From: Symsagittifera roscoffensis
Lineage: Eukaryota; Xenacoelomorpha; Acoela; Convolutidae
DNA length: 64,000 nt
Direction of reading: 5' to 3'
NCBI RefSeq assembly: GCF_963678635.1
Contig: NC_087063.1
Span: forward strand, 74,543,617-74,607,616
Positions 43,301 to 52,700 of this stretch are shown piece by piece. The position numbers were made by a program, and so were the translations under genes. The notes below the pieces were generated by a model. It searched no databases and was not told where the DNA came from. It was given only the letters and a program-made list of their open reading frames with translations. Each line of letters begins with the position of its first letter. The stretch's first letter is position 1.

Positions 43301-46300
43301 AGTATTTCCATTTCTAAAGTCGCTCCAGTCAGAGTGCGGTCACTCCTTTTGGATTTATAACCGGTTGACTTTATCCCCGCCATGAGAATGGGTGGCACCA
43401 TCGCTATATCAGTTAATATTCTATCTGTGCCAGACAATTGATAATCACCTTGCCCCAAATCCATGACTTCCTCGACTCGTTTTCTTTTCGCTGAGTTACC
43501 AGCTTTCATCGATATTTCCGAATCCACTTTCGTCTTTCCAATCCTCCTCGGCATTACTCTGCTGCCTAACTTCATTTTCATCGCATTGATTTTATCAATC
43601 ACCATTTTCGATCGCATCGTTCCTCTCCTGGTCCTTGACAGGTACACCACCTCTCCTTCATTGTCCTGCGGTGTCATCTTGATGGGAGAATTCGCTTCAC
43701 TCTCATCAGTGGCTGAGTCGATCAATAACTCACTCAGTCTCCCTTCACACTCATCAAGCTTGTCAAGTACTTCTCTCATCAAGGGTTGATTGAGACCTGT
43801 TTTGAGAATGGACTGGGTCCCATAGCTCTGAATCACAGTCCAGACTTCTTCCATGAACGCCACTCTGTCCAGCTTACATCCCGTCCTACTCTCGTGGTCT
43901 CGGTGATGTACTTCCCATTCTTCTTCGGGTAGCGTTCCCAAGAAAGGTACTCTGGCTGAGGCCTCTATTCTTCTCCTCCGAGGTGATTCCATGAGGATTC
44001 TCTGATCGTTATTTCTTGTATTGCCAGGAGAGCTGCTCTCCGGCAAATTCCGTTTCATTTCCTCAAAGGCTGACGGAGGTTCCAGTGTCGAGATGCCTTC
44101 ATCCGCTGGCTCAGTCGTTTCCAACGTGTCTGCATTATTCTCAAGATCACTGAAGATATTGAAATCCAGGCTGGATGTTCCTCCTGTCGATGCCCTGTCG
44201 TCTTCCCCACCAGCTTGATCTTGTTGCATGGGTTCTTCAGTCTGACGGTTTCCACCCTGTCCGTCATCTCCTTCTGACTTGTCCCCATTCGAGTTCGATG
44301 GTCCTTGTTTGTCATCATCAGCTTCTTCCTGGAATCTCGGTATGAGCAATGTACCGGCTGATTTATCTTCCTCTTCTCCATGGACCACTTTGGTTTCTTC
44401 GCAGCCGAAGGGTGCTAGGAAAATTCTCGTCTGCAATATTCCCGCAACTTTCATCTCTTTTCTCACACTGGTCAGGATTACTGAGGCTTCAGGCAATTCA
44501 GTCCTGCCTCTCATCCTCATTGGAGCTAAGCCTAGTCCCCTCCATTCCTCATCAAATCCTTCAGGCTTGGGAGTAGCGGCGTTGCTTATTCGCCTTCTCG
44601 TCGCTTGATCCGTGTACGCAAATCGTGTGTACTGTAACACGGCGGCATTTCTCCCCACGAAGTATGGATCCATCGTCGCCGAGAAATTCCCTACTCTCCT
44701 TTCATTGTTTTCGAATGCTCTCAACCTAGGAGTTTGTACTACGGAGACTGCTCCGAGCAACATCCTTCTTATCAGAGGGAATTCAGGGATTGCTTCGGGT
44801 AGCTTCTTGTAATCGCCCCAATCCTTCGTCTCTTCTCTCACCTTGTGATACGCTGCTGTGAGACGAGGCACTCTGGTCATTTCACCATTCGTTTTGTCAT
44901 AGGGCCTCAGATTCCAAAGCTTTGGAAACACCTCGATGTGCCCTCTTTCTACTTCTCCCATGCGGTCACAGAAGTGATCGTCAAAATTGATGACTGTCAT
45001 CTCTGGCTCCGATATTTTCGCAAATAACAGATCTTCACTCATGAGCTCTCGCAATGCGTGCAGCTCACACCAGTTCAGTGTACTACCGTCCACTGCCGAT
45101 ATGAGGTTCAGGTGCAACACCGACCTCCTATATGCTTCCACTTTAACGTCAGGGAACGCAAAGGTGACTGCTGGTCCATAGATCACTGTCACGAACTCCG
45201 TGACTCCTCTGATCAGCGCCAAGGGATCGATTCTCATAGCTAAGCTCAAATCTGTTAACAGCGGCATGCCTCCAACATGTCGTCTAACATCTTCCTCTCT
45301 TTCAATTGTCTCGTCTTCTCCGGTTCCAAAGCGATTTTGCTGCAAGAGATACTGGATAAGAGTGTGTCTCAGGTCTCTTATTTTGTTCCACGAGTCTGTG
45401 GATTTCTTCATATCCAGATTCCTCACTCTCTCTTTCATCTGCTCTGGACAACGTGCCAGTTTCATCAGCCCTCCCAAGTTTCCGTGGGTTATTGCGATCA
45501 ATGTCAGAAGTCCATCTAGTCGCAGGTTCTGTATTCCATCCGTAAGCAGTATCACCGGTCCTTTCACGAAATTCTCCGCTCCAAATGTCACGAACAGGGC
45601 TATTAATTCCACTATCGATACTTTCACTACCGCTTGGAGGAATTCCTTTATCAAGTAGTGCGAGACTTTCGGGTAGACTTTTGCCAAGAAGGACGCGGTC
45701 CATCCGGCTCCCAACCCTTCTAGCATGCTGTCTGTCCTTTCAAATCCCTCCTGTCCTTTCACTTCCTGGGTCCAGAAGGTTTCCAGAGTAATCTGACACA
45801 TTCTGTTCACGAACTCAGCCGTCTTTTCTCCGGCATTTTCCGCCAGGTTCACCTCCTTCAACAAGTAGGCGTATATCTTAGTGATCATTACTGGGCCTTG
45901 CTGAAAAGCATCTGCACCCAATGCCGCTACTCTCGGATTCAGATGTAGCCACTGGTTTGCTTCCGGCTTGGTTCTCAGCACCATCGCTTCCAGATGAGCT
46001 CTCGTCTCCAGTGAATTCTTTCTTCTCGTGTCTTCACTCGCCACTTCCATTGCTCGGAACCACAAGTCGTTGGACATCGCCGTGATCACTCGATGATCGT
46101 CATCTATTCCTGGTTTCAGTTTGAGTTGCCGACTGAAGTTGGACAGTTCCAACCCCAGCACTTCGTCCAACACCAACATGTGTAGCGCGTGGTCTTTGAA
46201 CCCTCTCATCGCGTTTGAGATATCTGACCATACTGCAGGCAGTTCAGCCTTAAGTGGCCTCAAGTTCTCCATTTCTATCATGCGATTCGGGGCTGATATG

Positions 46301-49300
46301 ATCACATCATATTTTCTCTCCGAAAGTAAGGCTACCATTGCATACACAAATTTCAGTCCATCCGGGAGATATGCATATCCCGGAGACAACGCAAATACTA
46401 CTCTCAACGTCACTTTATTGAATGAGCCCTCCTTTGTCGCGTCTACCACTTCACCCATTGACTCCAGGATGTCTTTTATCGCGGGCCATACTGCGTTTTC
46501 TGCTGTTGCAGGATCTCTGAGCCTGCTCAGAAAACCTCTACTGTGTAGATGGTCATTGATGCCAGCAAACACAATCGTTATCGGGTTCATCTCTGTCTGC
46601 CTCTGTACCCCTATAGCCAATGACACTGATTGCAATAGGTCTAGGTCAACTGCGGCCAGCATTATGACGTCCGGCCAAAACAAAGACTTGGAGGTGTACA
46701 CGAACTCTGAATTCGCTACTACCATGATTTTGGCCTTTCTCATCTCTGCTTTGTCGTAGGCGGCGAAGATGGTCTCATCTTTCTTTATCGCTGTCAATCC
46801 GCCATATCTCTGGGCATCACCATCTTGGTTCACTAGTTTTGGATACACTCTCTCCTTCACATGACCAGGTGGTGTCGTCAATTGCCTAAATATCTTCACG
46901 TGTTGTCCAATCGGCGCTCTCGCCGTCAGGAATCTTCCTGGCCTTTCTTCACAATTCCTCTCATCATGGTTCAATCTCACATCTTGCAACGGTCTTGCAT
47001 TCACAGGTCCTATTGTGTTGTTGGAGGGCAGTCCCTCCAAGTCGGCAAATCTCAAGGCCGTCGTGGAGCTGAAATTTATGCTAGCGGCTATCAACCAGTC
47101 TACGCCGGTTATCGAGTACAATCTGCTGACGGATAGCGTCGCTCCATTCAGCATCCTCCTTGCATCTTCGATGAAGCTCACTCTCTGTAGGTCCAGCTTC
47201 ATTAGTTCTTCTTTGTATATATGCCAAGGAGACGGTATGGATCGCGACCACATCAATGAGCCTCTGCTCGGTCTTTCCTCTCGACTGGTACTCGTCGTCT
47301 CCGATCTAGTGTCCGATCTAGATGTACCGGCTACTTCTTCGATTGGTTGGTTGACAGGTCCTATCCTTCTCCTAGGATGAATTGTTCTCCTCATCGGTGC
47401 CTCTCCCAACCGATCCTGTACATCTGTTCTTCGACCTGGTTCACTGGAGCTTTGTTGCCGGTAATTTATGGCGGCTGGGACCGTACCCAAGCGTGTTTCC
47501 AGGTTAGGAGGCACAAAGGTGGTGATCACCATATCACTCACCGTTCCCTCTTCCTTCAGCACTCCTGTGTCAAAGAGTTCTGCTTCCAGCTCATCCAACC
47601 GTTCTTGGAAGACTCGATTCAACCAAGCTTGTCCTTCGACACTGTCGAAGTGGATGCCATCTGTGGTCAGTCTGGCTTGATCCATGGCTCTCAATTCATG
47701 TTCAATGTCCATGAGGATCATTCTTCCGGCATTTCGGTTTGCTAGGTTTCTCAAGATGTTGTTCCATCTCATGACTCCCTCGTTGTGCCTTCTTCCTGAT
47801 GCTGTCAGGCTTCTTGTGTTCATTGGCACCGTGCAAACAGTTAGTACCGCGCAACTGAACTTCTGCCAGAGAGTAGTGAACAAACACACCATCATTGATT
47901 CCCACAGTGCTTCCTGCTCATCTGATCCTCTGGAGATATCATTCGTCCCAACTAAGATCATCACATTGGGTATCTTCCCTGGATTCATCAGCTCCACCAT
48001 GCGATATAATTGGGCAATCGTCGCGCCTCCAAAGGCCATCACCGTGGTGACCCATGAGGTCCTCAAATTCGACAGCACTCTAACTAAGCTGTCTCCCAAT
48101 ATCAGGTGAGATGTCCCGAGTGGTGGTTGCTGCAGGTTCACAGCCGGGCTCCAGGTAGCTCGATTGAAGCAGGCTCTCGGATCTGTCTCCGGAACTCCCG
48201 TGAAATTATACTTTAATTGATTATTCTTCTGCACGTCCATTACACGAGACACTTTCTTCGCTGGCATCTTCCTTACTTTTCTCTCTGTGATCTTCGAACT
48301 CCCCCTGAGTGGCGTCACGTCACTTATCCCTTGTCTGATTATTGTCTGGGAGAGTTGTACTCTGCCCGTATCGTCAATCGTTCCATAGGGTGCAGTCACC
48401 CCGGAACCTGGTGCATTCTTGTTAGCGACCAATCGTCCAGCGGTCTCTATCAGTTTTCTCACTGTCTGTTCTACGACGGGATCACCCAAGGTGTCACTAG
48501 GATCCGGGATTGTTACTCGGTTCGTCTCTGCTGGAAGCCGTGTCTCCGTTGTTTGACTCATTTCTCGAGGTGTCAAGAGCTCCATCGGGGACTGCCCACG
48601 AGGAATATCCCTTGCAGGTATCACTTTCTCAATGGACGTCGTCAACGCCACCTGCTCCGATCGCTCTTTGTATTCCTGCCTTAAGCGTTCGATCTCTTGA
48701 CCCTGCTTTTTGTTGCAGTCTTCAAACAACTTTCTCCACATGTCCCGGTCTTCCTCCATCGCCAGCATGGTCTTCGTCATATCGTTTAACTCCTTCTTCG
48801 TACTTCTCAACTGATCGTTCATCTCGTCCAGATCTTGTATGGTTTGGTTCGTCTGAACCTTCTGTGTTACTTTCGCCCCTTTTGGTGGCACAGCTGCTCT
48901 CAGTGGTGAACCAGACGAGGTCGCCTCGCTGTTCATCTCCCGATGCATTCTCGTCAGCCCAGGTTTGGGCTTGGAGGGCATTGGCATCTCACCTGGTTGG
49001 TAAGTCCTAGAACTTCCCAACCCAGGCTCATTCGCCAAGTCACTCCCTGAGAGAGCCCCGTTTCTCCACCTCATCACTCTCATGTTCGGGCGGTCTAGTA
49101 CTCCTCTTTCTCCATATGCTGCCATCAACAGGACTTCCGTGGGGCGGTCCCCACGGTTGTCGTGCCCCAAGATGTTAATCAGGGCGGTCAGCAACATGAC
49201 CACCTCTGGGTCCTCCAGAGCGAAGTCTCGTTCGATCAGCCGACGATAGATCGCATCTACCATCGGTCCTACATATGCCTCTGCCAGGTCCATCAATTCA

Positions 49301-49320
49301 TCCAGGTTGAAATTGTCCAT
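40375..49320 (-). CDS. Copy C ORF2: 2,981-residue protein with SGNH/GDSL hydrolase domain, env position
   Basis: One uninterrupted frame from MDNFNLDELMDL to EEEMEH. A coiled coil at ~180-222 precedes an SGNH hydrolase domain (ILGDSL ~409, FGGAT, GTNDIS ~459, DGIHFDS ~557), so the Ser, Gly, Asn, His and Asp positions are all present. SGNH enzymes are esterases, deacetylases or lipases; the substrate is unknown. A second SGNH-like region spans ~865-1040 (ANSE, AGINDH, SAPNR), without the nucleophile motif. Further on are an acidic linker, ESPRRRR (~1780), SAKRKRVEE (~1945, NLS-like), and Cys/His clusters near 2464-2490 and the C-terminus. About 1,900 residues match no family I know. It lies 406 bp after ORF1 with a conserved acceptor-like tract between. 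Confidence 0.9.
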   Translation of the reverse strand: MDNFNLDELMDLAEAYVGPMVDAIYRRLIERDFALEDPEVVMLLTALINILGHDNRGDRPTEVLLMAAYGERGVLDRPNMRVMRWRNGALSGSDLANEPGLGSSRTYQPGEMPMPSKPKPGLTRMHREMNSEATSSGSPLRAAVPPKGAKVTQKVQTNQTIQDLDEMNDQLRSTKKELNDMTKTMLAMEEDRDMWRKLFEDCNKKQGQEIERLRQEYKERSEQVALTTSIEKVIPARDIPRGQSPMELLTPREMSQTTETRLPAETNRVTIPDPSDTLGDPVVEQTVRKLIETAGRLVANKNAPGSGVTAPYGTIDDTGRVQLSQTIIRQGISDVTPLRGSSKITERKVRKMPAKKVSRVMDVQKNNQLKYNFTGVPETDPRACFNRATWSPAVNLQQPPLGTSHLILGDSLVRVLSNLRTSWVTTVMAFGGATIAQLYRMVELMNPGKIPNVMILVGTNDISRGSDEQEALWESMMVCLFTTLWQKFSCAVLTVCTVPMNTRSLTASGRRHNEGVMRWNNILRNLANRNAGRMILMDIEHELRAMDQARLTTDGIHFDSVEGQAWLNRVFQERLDELEAELFDTGVLKEEGTVSDMVITTFVPPNLETRLGTVPAAINYRQQSSSEPGRRTDVQDRLGEAPMRRTIHPRRRIGPVNQPIEEVAGTSRSDTRSETTSTSREERPSRGSLMWSRSIPSPWHIYKEELMKLDLQRVSFIEDARRMLNGATLSVSRLYSITGVDWLIAASINFSSTTALRFADLEGLPSNNTIGPVNARPLQDVRLNHDERNCEERPGRFLTARAPIGQHVKIFRQLTTPPGHVKERVYPKLVNQDGDAQRYGGLTAIKKDETIFAAYDKAEMRKAKIMVVANSEFVYTSKSLFWPDVIMLAAVDLDLLQSVSLAIGVQRQTEMNPITIVFAGINDHLHSRGFLSRLRDPATAENAVWPAIKDILESMGEVVDATKEGSFNKVTLRVVFALSPGYAYLPDGLKFVYAMVALLSERKYDVIISAPNRMIEMENLRPLKAELPAVWSDISNAMRGFKDHALHMLVLDEVLGLELSNFSRQLKLKPGIDDDHRVITAMSNDLWFRAMEVASEDTRRKNSLETRAHLEAMVLRTKPEANQWLHLNPRVAALGADAFQQGPVMITKIYAYLLKEVNLAENAGEKTAEFVNRMCQITLETFWTQEVKGQEGFERTDSMLEGLGAGWTASFLAKVYPKVSHYLIKEFLQAVVKVSIVELIALFVTFGAENFVKGPVILLTDGIQNLRLDGLLTLIAITHGNLGGLMKLARCPEQMKERVRNLDMKKSTDSWNKIRDLRHTLIQYLLQQNRFGTGEDETIEREEDVRRHVGGMPLLTDLSLAMRIDPLALIRGVTEFVTVIYGPAVTFAFPDVKVEAYRRSVLHLNLISAVDGSTLNWCELHALRELMSEDLLFAKISEPEMTVINFDDHFCDRMGEVERGHIEVFPKLWNLRPYDKTNGEMTRVPRLTAAYHKVREETKDWGDYKKLPEAIPEFPLIRRMLLGAVSVVQTPRLRAFENNERRVGNFSATMDPYFVGRNAAVLQYTRFAYTDQATRRRISNAATPKPEGFDEEWRGLGLAPMRMRGRTELPEASVILTSVRKEMKVAGILQTRIFLAPFGCEETKVVHGEEEDKSAGTLLIPRFQEEADDDKQGPSNSNGDKSEGDDGQGGNRQTEEPMQQDQAGGEDDRASTGGTSSLDFNIFSDLENNADTLETTEPADEGISTLEPPSAFEEMKRNLPESSSPGNTRNNDQRILMESPRRRRIEASARVPFLGTLPEEEWEVHHRDHESRTGCKLDRVAFMEEVWTVIQSYGTQSILKTGLNQPLMREVLDKLDECEGRLSELLIDSATDESEANSPIKMTPQDNEGEVVYLSRTRRGTMRSKMVIDKINAMKMKLGSRVMPRRIGKTKVDSEISMKAGNSAKRKRVEEVMDLGQGDYQLSGTDRILTDIAMVPPILMAGIKSTGYKSKRSDRTLTGATLEMEILSQCGESKMRDFKPSPMNHGKGSVAGQLTPVEYNRLTVSETVSIDEPTGGYMEMLEYRNSARGYVMALEEEKAMEGYLETMLQGTTLKQKAYGTLASSDVQAETIEQLVSLPWKAVVLRYFEEEMRTTPRIHALVAVPYVRTELQLRLAWCMMGLTREEYDSEERKRSKEEKVFLMTNLRDLIVQEGAAVACAKRRDALCFIRFLIEQISVPALSTCVKMLKEGDERTKAMFLLAMLDMQQSKPMRVNMKEPEELEPMKKIDEIRRFSNKELRLTKESMGALPKSSEYCGPIKKKSYSYVSGIIGIAYNPFLSEDIRDCFFDYEQAVLLRFWTSRIVTTKSVNNSQAKLGLVLEEEVTAPSVPKSDKRVEFGLGFSDELLRTSLMAVWELMKPSWCPSPNADSILRATQDIQRELNADCNLRDLNVIYNVMITASKSNGEDRVELPGWGPEDWVKPGSCLAEVCGLEGHVCGSLDCVKTLEKQHKQLTVLFGNVVMKARTETELIADCHGGTDVNLVTALGFCSMFGSLESLLNLEQKHEMVTAISVEVFPGVLQTEQKYIGKWREAIETEMNIRHSETYCRPSGARYLVGSMLAPMCKSKYPVHFVAVDVKSTRTIVDQAFSVPKCVRLARMSEKSYELLCKIFSAVPERTKEELESILGKKFMGYVSGNFSDFEKQKQRGSTVTDYNAVDENDEIHRVMMEVEPLLEASGKRNWRSIMLTHDEFPCHCLLQTWWYPKRSNLVLIWDSGELLSMGLPDLSQPITIVIVGVMMAIRWLEAHVRENNRQEAPTREQLQKLDCLKDLDLFETMCKVLNIPMEVKKIWARKRLMPWFRANMTAWLYEYAKKHMSKHGRVYSEYQLDIGAGAFKRAFVTHRNAVTTAVKRISRTSERSGNEKAEMLKEDLERNVTLCLHNSFCRNRESNVDPLPCCKQRVEEQKCWRTASNSVRIVNDVLQDTETESAESVSQEEEMEH

Positions 49321-49726
49321 ACTGTTCTTTCCAAGTTTGATTTGATTTCGATTTCAAGTTTTGACTCAAGTGAGCAATTAAATGATCAATCAGGATCTAG
49401 AAAAGAAATCACGAATGTCACACTTGTCAATTTCACCTTAACATACATCGCTAAAATTTGCTTAAAGACAGTTCAGATAAAAAGATATTTATCCTAAAAT
49501 TTATTAAAATCAATTGGTCTCTAAAATTTTGGAATTCGACCTAAGATTGGACAGTCCAAACTTTGGATCTATTCCCAAGATCGTCATTTAGTTGTTCATG
49601 GTCACTAACCCCTACTTGCCCATGATCTTAATAACCTAACACATAACATAACATAACGTAACATAACACACATATCACATATTACATGCAGCTTGGTCTT
49701 TGGCCTAACACCCTCTCGCACATCAC
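49321..49726 (-). other. Copy C spacer between ORF1 and ORF2
   Basis: Holds the acceptor-like tract (49397-49408, complement), the TTGGAC-x-GTCCAA palindrome near 49546-49560 and an (ATGTT)n run near 49637-49667. No gene. Confidence 0.7.
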
Positions 49727-52700
49727 TCAGCCTATACTTAAGTAATATTTCTTATGTAGATACACTTGTATGCTCGTATCAGAGAATATCACGTGTACAA
49801 GCGCGTACAATTCCCGAGGATGCAGTCTTCCTCTATTTGGATCGTACACTGGAAGCGAGAGCTCCTTCACGTCCATTTCCACAAGGAAGTCCCTCAGCCT
49901 CGTCAAAGACAAGACTAGGTTTTCTGGGTCCACGTGCTGCTTCTCTGTCGCCCTCGTTACCAAGAAGCATAAGTACTTTCCCGGTATCTGCGACACCGCC
50001 GGGGGTAAGGCTGCTACGCCCCCTATCCCTGGTCTTTGCTTCCAAAGGAATTCCACGTTTTTGTATTCCCTCTTAAAATCTGCCGCTAGCGCCGTCCTAA
50101 AACTCATGTCTGCGGTGATTGCTATCGCACATGTTCTGTTTGTGAGTATGAAATCACTATCTGTTAGTACTATGTTACTTGAATATTCATTTGGTAAGTT
50201 AAAATATGACTCAACTACCCTGCCTATGTCAGGTTTCTTAGGTTCTTCACCTGTTTCTGCTTCTAAGTTTCCTGTTTCTCTTGCTATTCTCAATTTTTTT
50301 ATTATCAAGTTTTCAGTGTGGGTAAGTCCTACCCCCACTCCCCGGACAAAAATATCCATCGGCGTCCCCGTCGATCGCATACCGGGTATTAAGTCAAGAT
50401 TAGAAGCTGGAATGAGAAGTTGTCCTTCCTGGGCAGCCCAGGAAGGATCATCTCGTTCGGTCTTAATGTATTTCGCGCTTTCGCGATCTACGTCTTGAAT
50501 CGTAACGCTGGTCTTTTCAGGGTCTGATGTCATTTCGTTCAGCCACTCTAAGACACGCAGGTTCGTCAGGTCTTGTTCATTTGACTGCTGTTGCTCATCG
50601 TCGAACTCCACCTCGGGTTTCGACCAGTCGTCAACCCACTCATCGTTGTGATCATCGACTATGTCAATGTCCTGTGACACTGTTATTTCCTCTAAACCCA
50701 CTACTTCCTCCACTATTTTCTTTAGATCTATCCTATCCACTACAAAGTCGTCACCGTAAGGATTGTATTTCTTTCTTAGTCTCGTCCCGTCTTTCTGACG
50801 AGTCTGCATCGTGAACGGAAGATCTGGTTCCATGTTCTTGGGAACCTCTGTCTGTTCGGAATCCTGCCAATCTTCCTCTGCGTAGGGCAAGGTTTCATCG
50901 TCCGCTTCGATCTGTTCGTTTGGATCCAGGTCCAATGGTGTATCCGTACCTTCCTCTACGACTTCGTTTCCATCGTTCTTCTCCCTGGTGCCTTTTTCAT
51001 TGACCTCACAAGCAGGATCCATCATTAGATAATCCCCTTCTTCCATGTCTGCAGGTATACACCAGTCTTCTGTCGATAGATTGTGTGGCTTGATGTTCTC
51101 GTAGTGGGCGGCTCGGCCAGTACTCAGTCTATAAAAGCGTCCCTCTTGGTGCACCTCTGTAATCATGAAGGGTCCCCTCCACTTCTTCAGAAGCTTTTTT
51201 GTCCCTTTCGGTGGTATAACGTTCTGAAATACCCATACGTAGTCTCCCACCGAGTAAGCCTTTGCACCAGCTGCTTTCTTGTCGAATCTTTTCCTCTGCC
51301 TTGCCTGTGCCTGCTGAGTGTTTCGTCTACACAAGTCGTTCAACTCCTGTTGGCGTCTGATCACATCCCTCACGTAGACCTGTGGGGATGTTTTCTTTCC
51401 CTCATACTCTGGGTAGAAGAATGTCAAAGGTAAAGACTTCTCGTGTCCCGTCAGCATCATGTGTGGACTGACTCCAGTGGTGGAGTGTTGCGTGCTATTA
51501 TAAGCTCCCATCACCTGTGGAAGGTATCTGTCCCAATCGGTCATGTACCTGGAACAATATACCCTCAGCATCGACACTAACGTCCTATTCTGTCTTTCCA
51601 CTAAGCCATTCGTCTGAGGGTGGTATGTCGTGGAGTGAGCCTGAGCGACTTGTGACCGTCTCATGAGCTCTTTCGTAAGCTCGCCTACGAAAGCCGTTCC
51701 ATTGTCCGATTGAAACGTCATTGGACATCCATGTCTTGCTATCCACGTATTGATCAGGTGGTCGCATGTCTCTTCCGCCGAGGCAGTTATGCAGGGCACG
51801 GCCTCTGCATACTTCGTGAAGTGATCTATCATGACCAAGACTTGGTTGTAACCGCTGTCTGTCATGCATATCTTCTGGTGATCTATCTGCACCACCTCGT
51901 TGAATTCAGACGACTCAATTGATTGTAAAGGAAATCGCAACTTCCTAGGATCCTTGACCTGTTGGCATGACAGACATGCTGTCACCCATTTCTCGCATGC
52001 CTTTTTCATCCCAGGCCACTCAAAGCGCTTCAGGATCCTCTGATACACTTTGTCGATCCCTTGATGGCCCATCTGATCATGCGACCTGAATAATAGTTCT
52101 GTCTGATAGAGTTGCGGCAACACTATCGCGTTATATTTGTATAAGACCTTGTCTTCTTCTCTTCTCCTGCAAGCCACGATCCCGTCCTTGTTCAGATATA
52201 ACCTCCCCTCCTTCTGCATGAAGTATTGTCTCAGGATCCTATAGCTGTCTTCTTCCAGGTCACCTTTGTCAGGTGCACCGTTTTCTATCCACCTTTTTAG
52301 GTTGCTTGTCATGCGATCATTTCTCTGCGCCCTTAGAAGGTCCGAGAGTCTGTACCTCGCCTTCAAATATGTCTTCATGACCCTCATTTGACAATTCATC
52401 TCATCGGGCTGATGTGTGTCTTCTTCCATCTTAACGCACCAAATCTTCGCCAACGGTTGTGTTTCTTGTTGAAACGGCTGAAGATCAGTCCTGACTACCT
52501 CTTTCTGCGGCAACAGGCTTATCGAACGTTTCGATACCGCTATCGTTTCTAAGTCATCCGCTGCGTTGTCAAAGACTCTTTCGCTTGGTATTAGGTAGCG
52601 ATCACTGTCAGGATCCTGGTACACCTCTCTGTCCAGGTCTCTCGCCCGAGTTTCCACTAGTAGCGTGTGTATCGCTAGTTCTGACAGTTCTGATCCCGAG

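Noticed and set aside
40375-49320. ORF2 as an envelope glycoprotein
   Set aside because: No signal peptide at the start, no clear C-terminal membrane anchor and no fusion peptide pattern. Hydrophobic stretches such as VSIVELIALFVTFGA are short and lie in mid-protein.
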